A stretch of 64,000 nucleotides of DNA from Erythrobacter sp. (lineage in GTDB: Bacteria > Pseudomonadota > Alphaproteobacteria > Sphingomonadales > Sphingomonadaceae), in contig NZ_JAMWYX010000010.1 in NCBI RefSeq assembly GCF_024305245.1, forward strand, positions 1-64,000. The letters are read 5' to 3'. The position numbers were made by a program, and so were the translations under genes. Each line of letters starts with the position of its first letter. Position 1 is the first letter of the stretch. The notes under the pieces were generated by a model. That model made no database searches. It was given only the letters and a program-made list of their open reading frames with translations, and was not told the DNA's origin. Shown here one piece after another: positions 27,826 to 38,245 of this stretch.

Positions 27826-28191
27826 ATGATCGACATGAGCCTTTTCGAACACGCCATATTCGCGGCCGTGATCCAGCTGATCATCGGCCTGCTCACAGGC
27901 AATTGGTGGGCCGGCGCTGCACTCGCTTCGACCTATTTCATCGGGCGCGAGGTTGCGCAGGCCGAATATCGCTGGATCGAGCATTTCGGGGACGGGCTGC
28001 GCGCCAACATGCCGTGGAACGCCGTATTCGACCGGCGTGTCTGGCAGAACAGCGATCAGATTGCCGATTGGCTGGGGCCAGTGATCACAACCGTCGCGAT
28101 TGCCCTGATCGCCGGCAGCGTCGGGAGCGGCCCTGCCGTGCAAGAGCCTGTCGATGGAGCAGATGACGAGATCGCCCCGCCCGGTGCTTGA
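27826..28191 (+). CDS. Small hypothetical membrane protein
   Basis: ATG at 27826; two hydrophobic segments (HAIFAAVIQLIIGLLTGNWWAGAALASTYFIG; WLGPVITTVAIALIAGSVGSG). Confidence 0.65.
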   Translation: MIDMSLFEHAIFAAVIQLIIGLLTGNWWAGAALASTYFIGREVAQAEYRWIEHFGDGLRANMPWNAVFDRRVWQNSDQIADWLGPVITTVAIALIAGSVGSGPAVQEPVDGADDEIAPPGA

Positions 28192-28245
28192 CGGCTTGCG
28201 CCGTTGCCCATAGCCGCAGTCCGCACCATTGGGGTAAGGGCCGTC

Positions 28246-29259
28246 ATGCGCACAATTCTCGTCACCGGATCGGCCGGGTTCATCGGCTTTCATCTGGCGC
28301 AGCTGCTGCTGGATGAAGGCTTCCGCGTGGTCGGCTATGACGGGATGACCGATTACTACGACGTGCGGATCAAGCAGCGCCGCCACCAGATGCTGCTGCA
28401 GCACCCGCATTTCAGCTGCACCGAAGCGATGCTGGAGGATTTCGACGCGCTGCACGCGCTGGCGATGGCGGAAAAGCCCGATGTGATCGTGCATCTGGCA
28501 GCGCAGGCGGGGGTGCGGTACTCGCTCGAAAACCCGCGCGCTTACGTGAATGCAAACCTGATCGGCACCTTCAACGTGATGGAATGCGCGCGCGAACTGG
28601 CGGTGGATCATCTGCTGATGGCCTCGACCAGCTCGGTTTACGGCGCGAACGAGGAAATGCCGTTCGGCGAGGGGCAGAAATGCGACACCCCGCTGACGCT
28701 CTATGCCGCGACCAAGAAGGCGAACGAGGCGATGGCGCATTCCTATGCGCATCTGTGGAACCTGCCGACCACGATGTTCCGGTTCTTCACCGTCTACGGC
28801 CCGTGGGGGCGGCCCGACATGGCGCTGTTCAAATTCACGCGCGGAATCCTCGAAGCGACGCCGATCGACATCTATAATGATGGCGAAATGTACCGCGATT
28901 TCACTTACGTCAGCGATCTGGTGCGCGGCATCCGGCTGCTGGTCGATACTGCACCGGTGCGGCCCGACAGCCCCGAAGACATCGCCGAAGGTGACAGCCT
29001 CTCGCCCGCCGCCCCGTTCCGGGTGGTCAATATCGGCAATGGCGAGAAAGTGCGGCTGATGGATTTCATTACCGCGATCGAGGCCGAATGCGGGCGCGAG
29101 GCGATCAAGAATTTCATGCCGATGCAGCAAGGCGATGTGCCCGCGACATGGGCCGATGCGTCACTGCTGAAGACACTTACCGGCTACGCTCCGCAGACCC
29201 CGTTCCGCGAAGGCGTGGCGCGGTTCGTCGCATGGTATCGGGATTATTACCGCGTTTAG
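28246..29259 (+). CDS. UDP-glucuronate 4-epimerase-like extended SDR (CapI/LspL type)
   Basis: 'ILVTGSAGFIGFHLAQLLLDEGFRVVGYDGMTDYYDVRIKQRR', 'STSSVYGANEEMPFGE', 'YAATKKANE', 'DMALFKFTRGILEATPIDIYNDGEMYRDFTYVSDLVRGI'. Confidence 0.92.
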   Translation: MRTILVTGSAGFIGFHLAQLLLDEGFRVVGYDGMTDYYDVRIKQRRHQMLLQHPHFSCTEAMLEDFDALHALAMAEKPDVIVHLAAQAGVRYSLENPRAYVNANLIGTFNVMECARELAVDHLLMASTSSVYGANEEMPFGEGQKCDTPLTLYAATKKANEAMAHSYAHLWNLPTTMFRFFTVYGPWGRPDMALFKFTRGILEATPIDIYNDGEMYRDFTYVSDLVRGIRLLVDTAPVRPDSPEDIAEGDSLSPAAPFRVVNIGNGEKVRLMDFITAIEAECGREAIKNFMPMQQGDVPATWADASLLKTLTGYAPQTPFREGVARFVAWYRDYYRV

Positions 29260-29265
29260 GCGGCG

Positions 29266-29973
29266 TCAGTTTCCGGACGGGGCTTCCGCTGGCGGAATGG
29301 CGTCGATCGGTACCTGCTCATCATCGCCATCGTCGAACGGGCCGGGCTTTGCCGGAGCAACCGGGGGCTGGCGCGCTTCGGTGTCGATCGGCGGCGGGGC
29401 GAGCGAAGGATCGCTCACGGCCGGAAGTTCCCCGGCGCGCTCACGCTCGAGCCGTTCCATATATTCGCGCTCGATCATCTCGACCCGCTCCTGCTCGGCG
29501 GCCGCATCTTCATCGATGGTAGAGAGGCGTTCGGCCCTCGCTTCCTCGATCAGCGCGCTGAAGCGCACGTTATCGGCCTCGGCGCGGTCCTTGTAAGCGG
29601 CTTCGATGAACTTCTGGGTACAGCCGGTGAAGCCGCCGAGACCGGCCGGACTACAGCTCATCGCGCCGAAATCGCCGACATACTTGATCGACTCGACCCG
29701 CTCCGCCCAGGCGGTGTTCTCGGGCGAGTTGCTCTGGCGCAGGTTCGACGGGATGCGATAGCGGTCCGCTTCGACCAGGATCTCGCAGATCACCACTTCG
29801 CCGGGTTGCGCGGTCGGGCATTCGTCCTCGCTATAGGCGATCACCATGTTGATCTTCTCGTCGGCGCTCTGTGCCGAAGCCGGTGCAGCGGCGGCAAGCG
29901 TCGCAGTGGCGGCGAGAAGGGCGCCTTTGAGAACAGCGCCTTTGATAGCAGCAGGGGCGAGCAGGTGCTTCAT
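29266..29973 (-). CDS. Hypothetical exported protein
   Basis: 235 aa with Sec signal peptide (ALLAATATLAAAAPASAQS); no recognised family. Confidence 0.65.
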   Translation of the reverse strand: MKHLLAPAAIKGAVLKGALLAATATLAAAAPASAQSADEKINMVIAYSEDECPTAQPGEVVICEILVEADRYRIPSNLRQSNSPENTAWAERVESIKYVGDFGAMSCSPAGLGGFTGCTQKFIEAAYKDRAEADNVRFSALIEEARAERLSTIDEDAAAEQERVEMIEREYMERLERERAGELPAVSDPSLAPPPIDTEARQPPVAPAKPGPFDDGDDEQVPIDAIPPAEAPSGN

Positions 29974-30129
29974 CGCGTTTGGTCCTTTGTCCGGCAGAGC
30001 GGTTCGTCCCAGCCATGCCTTCGGGCGGGCCTACTTGTCTAGAGCGCTTGCGCTGAACCGGCTGTGAAGCGGGCACCGCTATCAGCACAGTTAGCGAAAA
30101 ATTGAGTCCCGGTAAGCTATGCGGCGCGG

Positions 30130-31419
<1,290 letters not shown>

Positions 31420-31428
31420 CACCGCATG

Positions 31429-31452
31429 CCGCCAGCGGGTTCCCGCAGGCGG
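31429..31452 (+). terminator. Possible terminator hairpin after the TviB-like gene
   Basis: ccgccagcggg-tt-cccgcaggcgg: 10/11 paired, 2-nt centre, then 'tcgaaaaatgc'; no good U tract. Confidence 0.35.
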
Positions 31453-31534
31453 TCGAAAAATGCTTGATCGATCAACAGCCGCGTGGGACTAAGCCCTTCG
31501 TTTCCAAGGCCCGCACTGACACAGAGCCGCTAAT

Positions 31535-32554
31535 ATGATCCGCAAGGCCCTACTGGCGCCGTTATGGGCGCTGCAGCTGGCAACCGGGGCCAAGAGCTTC
31601 CTCGACAATCCGCTTATCGGTTCGCAGCGCCTGAACCGGCGTGGGCTGCACGTCGCCAGAGTAAGGCTGGCCGATGCCATATGCCAGTGGCGTCGCCGCC
31701 GGTTGGCGTCCAGAGTTCGGTCCGACTGGCGCGAGGCATTCGATCGTGACGGCTTTGTCGCCATTCCCGACATCGTCCCGCCCGCGGAATTCGCCGCCTT
31801 GCGCGCCGCGGTGCTGGGCTACGAGGCTCCGGCGCGCGAAATGCGGCAGGGTGACGCCATAACCCGGCGCATGGCCATCGATCCCGATATGCTGCGGGCC
31901 ATCCCCGCGCTGCGGCGTCTGCTGGAACGCGAGGACATCGTCGCCCTGTTCCACTATGTCGCGAGCTACCGCATAACCCCGCTCCACTACGTCCAGACGA
32001 TTGTCAGCAAGATCGGCGGAAATGAACCCGATCCGCAGGAAGTCCTGCACGCGGACAGTTTCCATTCGTCGCTGAAATCGTGGCTGTTCCTCAATCCGGT
32101 GGCGGTGGAGGACGGGCCGTTCACCTATGTCCCCGGATCGCACCGTTTTACCCCGGAACGCATGGCATGGGAGCGGGCACGCAGCCTTGCCAATCCGCGC
32201 GCGATCGATCGCCTTTCGGCGCGCGGTTCGCCGCGGATCGGCGCGCCCGAGCTGGAGGCGATGAAGCTCCCTCCGGCACGGTCGCTGGAGGTGGCGGCCA
32301 ATACGCTGGTGGTTGCCGATACGGTCGGCTTTCACGCGCGCGGACCATCGCTGCGATCGGGGGAGCGGGTGGAGCTGTGGTCCTATGCCCGGCGGAACCC
32401 GTTCCTGCCATGGCTCGCGGGCGATCCCAGCAGCTTGCCGGGCATTGCCGAGCGGCGGGTGGGACTGGTGTGGCGGGTGCGTGATCGTCTGGAGAAGCAG
32501 ATCGGCCAGCCGTGGCAGCCGGTCGGGCGCAGGACCCCGTCGGAGCCGGGCTGA
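31535..32554 (+). CDS. Phytanoyl-CoA dioxygenase (PhyH) family protein
   Basis: 'FDRDGFVAIPDIVPPAEFAALRAAV', 'QEVLHADSFHSSLKSWLFLNPVAVEDGPFTYVPGSHRFT', 'ANTLVVADTVGFHARGP'. Confidence 0.82.
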   Translation: MIRKALLAPLWALQLATGAKSFLDNPLIGSQRLNRRGLHVARVRLADAICQWRRRRLASRVRSDWREAFDRDGFVAIPDIVPPAEFAALRAAVLGYEAPAREMRQGDAITRRMAIDPDMLRAIPALRRLLEREDIVALFHYVASYRITPLHYVQTIVSKIGGNEPDPQEVLHADSFHSSLKSWLFLNPVAVEDGPFTYVPGSHRFTPERMAWERARSLANPRAIDRLSARGSPRIGAPELEAMKLPPARSLEVAANTLVVADTVGFHARGPSLRSGERVELWSYARRNPFLPWLAGDPSSLPGIAERRVGLVWRVRDRLEKQIGQPWQPVGRRTPSEPG

Positions 32555-32573
32555 AAAGCCCCGCGCCGAAGAT

Positions 32574-33095
32574 TCAGATCCGCTCGCTCACCTTGATCGC
32601 CAGGCGGCAGCCGAGCCGGATCGCGCCTGCCAGCAACGGATAGGCGGGCGCGCGTTCGGCGCCGTTCGCCAGCGCGGCATCGCGGTGTTCGCGCTCGTCT
32701 TCGCGGAACGCCTCGATCATGCCGGCCAATTCGGGATCCTCGCCGCTCGCTTCCAACCTGTCCAGCTGCTCGCTGTAATGCTTGTCGATCTCGGTCTCGA
32801 CCGCGGCGGTGCAGGCCATCGCGGCTTCCGGCCCGAGCAGCGCAGTGCCTGCGCCCAGTGCGTAGCCCGCCGCCGACCAGAACGGGTGCAGCACCGTCGG
32901 GCGCACCCCGCGCCTCACCAGCAGTTCATCGAACTTGGCGCGGTGTTCGCGCTCCTGCTCGGCCATGTGGCGGATTTCGGCGGAATGCGGCGCACGGTCG
33001 CCCATCACGGCCAACTGGCCTTCATAGATGCGGGTCGCGCCGAATTCGCCGGCCTGATCGACCCGGATCATGCGGTGGAGTTCATCGCGTTGCAT
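32574..33095 (-). CDS. coq7: Demethoxyubiquinone hydroxylase
   Basis: 'MIRVDQAGEFGATRIYEGQLAVMG', 'EQEREHRAKFDELL', 'FREDEREHRDAAL' di-iron motifs; start MQRDELHRM at 33095. Confidence 0.95.
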   Translation of the reverse strand: MQRDELHRMIRVDQAGEFGATRIYEGQLAVMGDRAPHSAEIRHMAEQEREHRAKFDELLVRRGVRPTVLHPFWSAAGYALGAGTALLGPEAAMACTAAVETEIDKHYSEQLDRLEASGEDPELAGMIEAFREDEREHRDAALANGAERAPAYPLLAGAIRLGCRLAIKVSERI

Positions 33096-33120
33096 ATTGC
33101 GTTCCCTTCTTGCCCCCGCC

Positions 33121-33573
33121 TTACCTTCTATACGCGGCGAGCGCCACAATGGCCGCACCCGCCGTGCAGGAAATCAGGAAATTGAACCCGGCAAGCGAGA
33201 TGCCAAACAGCGTCCACGGGGCGACATCGCAGCGGATCAGCGGTGCGGCGGAGATGTTCATCACATCGACGCTCGACGGCAGGGTGGAACAGCCGGTGAT
33301 CCCCTCCCACCAGCCATATTCGACCCCGGCATGAAAGCCGCCGATCAGGCCGGAGGTGATGATCGCCAGCCCGGCCAGCGCCGTCCACACCCGCGCGGGC
33401 TGAATCACGAAGGCGAGCCCCGCGATCCCCAGCGCGGCAAAATGCGGATAGCGCTGCCACCAGCACATCTCGCACGGCGGCAGGCCGAAGCCATATTGCG
33501 CGATATACGCACCGCCCAGCAAGGCGGCGGGAACCAGCACGGCAAGCAGCCGCGCCTTGCCGAAACTGTTCAT
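33121..33573 (-). CDS. dsbB: Disulfide bond formation protein B
   Basis: Four TM; 'GFGLPPCEMCWWQRYPH' (CxxC), 'TGCSTLPSS...LIRCDVAPW'. Confidence 0.9.
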   Translation of the reverse strand: MNSFGKARLLAVLVPAALLGGAYIAQYGFGLPPCEMCWWQRYPHFAALGIAGLAFVIQPARVWTALAGLAIITSGLIGGFHAGVEYGWWEGITGCSTLPSSVDVMNISAAPLIRCDVAPWTLFGISLAGFNFLISCTAGAAIVALAAYRR

Positions 33574-33583
33574 GCAACCCGCC

Positions 33584-34948
33584 TCAACGCTTGGCAGGGC
33601 GGGCGGGCAAGGCCGGTCTCAGCGCGACAGTGCTCTTGGTGGTGCGGCGCAGGGTCTCCATCGCATAATGCAGCTGGAAATCCTCGACGCCCTGATCCTT
33701 GAGCTGTTCGGCGGTCAGCTGGAAACGCGGATCGGCGATGGTGTCGGCCTCCAGCTCCTCGTCCTTGATGCCCAGCTCGTTGATCAGATGGCCGCGCAGA
33801 TCGCTTTCGCGGGTCTGGTACTTCATCCGTAGCGCAAGATCGGGGTCGGACAGCTGCGGCACCGCGATGTCGGGCTTGATCCCGCCTTCCTGCACCGAAT
33901 TGCCCGCAGGCGTGAAATAGCGCGCGGTCGTCAGCTTCAGCGCCGCATCCCGGCCCAGTGGTAGCAGCGATTGCACCGAACCCTTGCCGAAGCTGCGCTC
34001 GCCCATGATCAGCGCACGGCGATGATCCTGCAGCGCGCCCGCGACGATTTCTGATGCCGAGGCTGACCCTGCGTTGATCAGCACGATCACCGGCACGCCT
34101 TCGGCCATATCGCCGCGATAGGCGGTTTCGGCATCGTAGAGGATTGTTTCGCCGCGCGCGCGCCCGCGCTGGCTGACGATCCGGCCATCGGTCAGGAACA
34201 GGTCGGCCAGCTCCACCGATTCGTCCAGACTGCCGCCCGGATTGTTGCGCAGGTCGAGCACCAGCCCGCTGACGCGTCCGGTCGCTTCTTCGCGGATCGC
34301 CTGCCACGCGGCGTACACATCCGCGCCGACATCGGCGGAAAATTCGTTGACGGTGATGACGCCGATATTGCCCGCGCCAAGTTCATGCGTGACCGGTTCG
34401 AGCTCGATCACGCCGCGGGTCACGTCCACTTCCAGCGGCTCTTCGCGGCCGGGGCGGAAGATCGTCAGCTGGATCGTGCTGCCCGATGGCCCGCGCATCT
34501 GCGCCACGGCATCATCCAGACTGCCACCATAGATGAGCTTGCCATCCAAATGGGTGATGAAGTCGCCGGCCTTGATCCCGGCATTATCCGCCGGACTGCC
34601 ATTGAACGGCGAGATCACTTTGACCGCGCCATCCTCCAGCACCACCGACAGGCCGAGGCCGGAATAATTGCCGTCGATCATGGTTTCGAGCCGCTGCAGA
34701 TCGCCGCCATCGAGATAGGCGGAATGCGGATCGAGCGCCGCCAGCATCCCGTCGATCGCGCCGCGGATCAGGACGTCATCCTCCACCGGCTCGACATAGC
34801 TGGCCTTCACCCGCTGGAACACCGCGAACAACTTGGCGAATTCCGGCCCGGCGCGGCCATCGACCTGGGCCATGGTGACGGTGGTGGCGGGGATCAGCGC
34901 CACCGCGGTGACAAGCGCAGCGCTGCGCAGGAGAGCGGCGATTTTCAT
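33584..34948 (-). CDS. ctpA: S41-family C-terminal processing peptidase
   Basis: PDZ 'YSGLGLSVVLEDGAVKVISPFNGSPADNAGIKAGDFI', 'GLVLDLRNNPGGSLDESVELADLFL', 'VIVLINAGSASASEIVAGALQDHRRALIMGERSFGKGSVQ'. Confidence 0.95.
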   Translation of the reverse strand: MKIAALLRSAALVTAVALIPATTVTMAQVDGRAGPEFAKLFAVFQRVKASYVEPVEDDVLIRGAIDGMLAALDPHSAYLDGGDLQRLETMIDGNYSGLGLSVVLEDGAVKVISPFNGSPADNAGIKAGDFITHLDGKLIYGGSLDDAVAQMRGPSGSTIQLTIFRPGREEPLEVDVTRGVIELEPVTHELGAGNIGVITVNEFSADVGADVYAAWQAIREEATGRVSGLVLDLRNNPGGSLDESVELADLFLTDGRIVSQRGRARGETILYDAETAYRGDMAEGVPVIVLINAGSASASEIVAGALQDHRRALIMGERSFGKGSVQSLLPLGRDAALKLTTARYFTPAGNSVQEGGIKPDIAVPQLSDPDLALRMKYQTRESDLRGHLINELGIKDEELEADTIADPRFQLTAEQLKDQGVEDFQLHYAMETLRRTTKSTVALRPALPARPAKR

Positions 34949-35082
34949 TGGACGTGCAAGGCTCCTTCAGGACGCGAATGTATAGGTTCGGCCAGCTTAA
35001 CGCCAGATGAGAGCGCGGGTGCCGCCACCCTGCGTATCCGGACGGGACAGGTGGGCCTGAATTCCTGCCGCCAAGATCGGCG

Positions 35083-36360
35083 CTAGCGTAGGAATTGCAA
35101 GGGGTTGACCGGATCGCTGTCACGGCGCAGTTCGAAGCTCACCGGCGTCGCCCGCCCGCCCGCGACGCCGATCGGGCTGCCGCCGATGACGCCGTCGCCG
35201 ACCACTGCGTCGACCCGCGCGAGGCCGGTGACGAGGCTGGTCCAGCCGCCTTCGTGTTCGATGATGACGATTCGGCCGAACCCGCGATATGGCCCGGCAA
35301 AGGCGACGCGGCCATCGGCGGGCGCGACCACCTGCGCGCCGTCTGCGGGCGCGAGCACCAGTGCCGTGCTGGCGATCCCGCTGTCGCGGATCGCTCCGAA
35401 GCCGACCAGCGTGCGCCCGTCGACCGGTAGCTGGAACCCGCGCGGCGGCGGGGTGCTGGCAGATGGGACGGGAGCGGAAGGTGATGCCGCCGCCACGTTC
35501 GCTGCGGAGCGCGGTGCAGCCAGGTCAGCGGGGCGCGGCACTGGACCGGGCAACGCCGCCAGTTCGCGCCGCAGTGCCGCCACTTCATCCAGCCGCGCCA
35601 CCAATCCATCGAGATCGCGCGCTTCCTCGCCCAGCGCGAGCGCTCGCTCGGCCTCACGCGATGCCGCCCCGCGCGCCGTGCGCGATGCAATGCGCTGCTG
35701 CGTTTCGAGCGCGGCCAGCTGCGAGCGGCGGGTGCGCAAGGCCTGCTCGCCGGCGCGCACTTCGGCCAGTGCGCGGCCCGCTTCGGCCTCCAGCGCGCGC
35801 CCGCGATCCAGTTCGGCGCGCAAACCGGCCGTGCGGGCGCGGATCTGCGGCACCGCACTGTCGAGCACGGCGCGCACGTAGACGACCTCCTTGAGCGAAC
35901 CGGGTTGCAGCGCCGACAGGGCGAGCGGGCGGCGTGACGCCGTCTGCAATGCGGCGGCAAGGCGGGCGGTGGGTTCCTGCTGCCGGGCCAGCCGCGCAGT
36001 CAACGCACCGCGCTCGGCACTGGTCAGCGAATAGCGCGCGCGAGCCACTTCGATATCGGCTTCGGCCTGCTGGATGCGGGCGGCGAGCGCAGCGGCCTCG
36101 CGTGCGGTGCGGCTGGCGGCTTCGGTAGCGGCTTCGGCCTCGCGGGTGAGGCGCGCGGCGCGGCTTTCGGCGCGGCGGCTTTCGCGGGTCGCACGGGCAA
36201 GCTGGGCCTCGGCCTCGGCGGGCTCCAGCAGCAGCGCCGTGCGCGCCGCCCGCGATTCGGGCAGCGCCACGGCCATCGCCGCCGTCAGCACTATGGCGAG
36301 GCACAATGCCGGGATCGCAGGGGTCAGGAGCCCGGGGGTCAGGAGCGCGGGGCGGTTCAT
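35083..36360 (-). CDS. envC: Murein hydrolase activator EnvC-like (coiled coil + M23/LytM)
   Basis: Start MNRPALLTPG; long coiled coil then 'GFQLPVDGRTLVGFG...VVAPADGRVAFAGPYRGFGRIVIIEHEGGWTSLVTGL'. Confidence 0.85.
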   Translation of the reverse strand: MNRPALLTPGLLTPAIPALCLAIVLTAAMAVALPESRAARTALLLEPAEAEAQLARATRESRRAESRAARLTREAEAATEAASRTAREAAALAARIQQAEADIEVARARYSLTSAERGALTARLARQQEPTARLAAALQTASRRPLALSALQPGSLKEVVYVRAVLDSAVPQIRARTAGLRAELDRGRALEAEAGRALAEVRAGEQALRTRRSQLAALETQQRIASRTARGAASREAERALALGEEARDLDGLVARLDEVAALRRELAALPGPVPRPADLAAPRSAANVAAASPSAPVPSASTPPPRGFQLPVDGRTLVGFGAIRDSGIASTALVLAPADGAQVVAPADGRVAFAGPYRGFGRIVIIEHEGGWTSLVTGLARVDAVVGDGVIGGSPIGVAGGRATPVSFELRRDSDPVNPLQFLR

Positions 36361-36364
36361 GATC

Positions 36365-36811
36365 CTACCCTGCCCGATGATAGGGATGCCCGGCAAGGAT
36401 GGTGACCGCGCGGTAGAGCTGCTCCATCAGCATTGCGCGGGCCAGCATATGCGGCCAGGTGGCGGGACCGAAGGCGAGCAGCAGATCGGCCGAGGCGCGT
36501 TCGGCGTCCGAATGCCCGTCTGCCGCGCCGAGCATGAAGCGGGTTTCGCGCACGCCTTCATCGCGCCAGCGACCGAGCAGGGCGGCAAAATCCTCCGACG
36601 TCATGGCCTTGCCGCGTTCATCCAGCAGCACGGTGCGGCAGGGGGTAAGCGGATCGCCGACCTTGCCCGCGCCCGTCTCGGGCCACTCGGTCAGTTTGAC
36701 CGGCCACGTCATCCGCTTGGCATAGCGATCCACCAGCTCGCCCTCAGGCGACCGGCCGATCTTACCCCGAGCGATGACGTGGAGGAGGATAAGAGAGTCC
36801 CTTTCTCTCAC
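36365..36811 (-). CDS. rlmH: 23S rRNA (pseudouridine1915-N3)-methyltransferase
   Basis: 'LILLHVIARGKIGRSPEGELVDRYAKRM', 'VLLDERGKAMTSEDFAALLGRWRD', 'FMLGAADGH', 'ARAMLMEQLYRAVTILAGHPYHR'. GTG start at 36811 is the best guess. Confidence 0.92.
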   Translation of the reverse strand: MRERDSLILLHVIARGKIGRSPEGELVDRYAKRMTWPVKLTEWPETGAGKVGDPLTPCRTVLLDERGKAMTSEDFAALLGRWRDEGVRETRFMLGAADGHSDAERASADLLLAFGPATWPHMLARAMLMEQLYRAVTILAGHPYHRAG

Positions 36812-36824
36812 GGCGAAAGGCTGC

Positions 36825-36995
36825 GCCTTGGCCTTCGAGGGGCGGCCTGCCGGCCGGCGGGCAGTCGCCCTTTTGCGGTCCGCGTCGCAGCCCGTTTCGC
36901 AATGGATCGGCCACAAAGTGGCCGCAAGGGCGACCGCCCGCCCGCAGGCGCTCAAGCCCAAAGGGCTTGAAACAGCGCCAAGGACGCTCGCCCGG
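36825..36995. repeat. GC-rich multi-palindromic REP/MITE-like intergenic element
   Basis: 'gcgggcagtcgcccttttgcgg' pairs with 'ccgcaagggcgaccgcccgc'; also palindromes ggccac-aaa-gtggcc, caagccc-aaa-gggcttg and ggcctgccggccggcgggc. Confidence 0.6.
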
Positions 36996-37017
36996 ACGGG
37001 GGCGAGCGCAAAACAAA

Positions 37018-37452
37018 TTACGCCCGGCCTTGCGTCGCTTCCCCGCCCTCGAACGACCACATGCGTTCAAGGTTGTAGAAGCTGCGCACTTCGGGGCGGA
37101 ACAGGTGCACCACAACGTCGCCCGCGTCGATCAGCACCCAGTCGGCAGCCGGCAGGCCTTCGATCCGGACGTGGCCGAACCCGGCCTTCTTGATCGCTTC
37201 GCCCAGCTTCTGCGCCATCGACGCAACCTGCCGGGTCGAACGCCCGCTGGCGATCACCATGTGATCGGCAATCGAGCTTTTTCCCTCGAGCGGGATCGAC
37301 ACGATTTCCTGCGCCTGATCGTCGTCAAGCTGGGTCATTACCAGCTGGTGCAGCGGATGATCGCTCATCTCAGCGTGCGCCAGCGATTGGGCCGCCTGCG
37401 CCGCGGCTTGTGCCGGGGCGAGCGGAATGGATGCAACTAATGCCTCGGTCAT
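37018..37452 (-). CDS. rsfS: Ribosome silencing factor RsfS/Iojap
   Basis: 'QAQEIVSIPLEGKSSIADHMVIASGRSTRQVASMAQKL', 'WVLIDAGDVVVHLFRPEVRSFYNLERMW'. Confidence 0.95.
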   Translation of the reverse strand: MTEALVASIPLAPAQAAAQAAQSLAHAEMSDHPLHQLVMTQLDDDQAQEIVSIPLEGKSSIADHMVIASGRSTRQVASMAQKLGEAIKKAGFGHVRIEGLPAADWVLIDAGDVVVHLFRPEVRSFYNLERMWSFEGGEATQGRA

Positions 37453-37542
37453 CGGCAATCGGGTATCTCCAGAGTTCAGGGCGATGAAGACCGGCATTGC
37501 GCAGGCAGACAGGCGAGAAGGACGAAACGCGAGAAATGCGCT

Positions 37543-38226
37543 TCATGCCTTTTCCTCTGTCCGGATGCTGCGAAAAGTCAGCCGGTCGCGCAGCGGCACA
37601 TCAATGTCGTCGTCGTCGCGATCCCTCCCGAGGATATCCTCGGCCCACCCGGCATTGGCACGGCGGATTGCCGTGGCCGAGCGGTCGTCAGGATCGAAAC
37701 GCAATAACACCAGGGCCGGTGCGCTCCATTGCCCCCGTTTCCGAAAACTGGCGGCAGACACACGATTGCGTCTGAACCAGGCCATGGCGGGGCTCGTCAT
37801 GGCCGTTCCATCATAGCCGGGGCGGGCGATCACCGCAATCGGCATTGTCCGCGCGATTTGTCGCCAGTCTTTCCAGCGGTGCAACTCGGCGAGGTTATCG
37901 GCCCCCATCAGCCAGACGAAGCGCCGTTTAGGATAGCGGCGGACAAGCGCGCGGAGCGTGTCGACGGTATAACGTGTGCCCAGCTGCTGCTCGATCGCGG
38001 TGGGCACGATTCGCGCACGGCGGGCCTGCACTTGTGCCGACCGCAGCCGCGCTGCCAATGGCGCCATGCCGGCTTTCGGCTTCAGCGGATTGCCGGGCGA
38101 GACCAGCCACCACACCTCGTCCAGCCCCAGCGCGTCGGCCGCGAACAGGCTGATCCGCCGGTGCCCGCCATGCGCGGGGTTGAAGCTGCCCCCCAGCAGC
38201 CCCGTTGTGACCGGGCGTGAGTTCAA
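37543..38226 (-). CDS. nadD: Nicotinate-nucleotide adenylyltransferase
   Basis: 'TGLLGGSFNPAHGGHRRISLFAADALGLDEVWWLVSPGNPLKP', 'FVWLMGADNLAELHRWKDWRQIA'. Confidence 0.95.
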   Translation of the reverse strand: MNSRPVTTGLLGGSFNPAHGGHRRISLFAADALGLDEVWWLVSPGNPLKPKAGMAPLAARLRSAQVQARRARIVPTAIEQQLGTRYTVDTLRALVRRYPKRRFVWLMGADNLAELHRWKDWRQIARTMPIAVIARPGYDGTAMTSPAMAWFRRNRVSAASFRKRGQWSAPALVLLRFDPDDRSATAIRRANAGWAEDILGRDRDDDDIDVPLRDRLTFRSIRTEEKA

Positions 38227-38245
38227 GCGCCGTTTTCCTCAGCGG

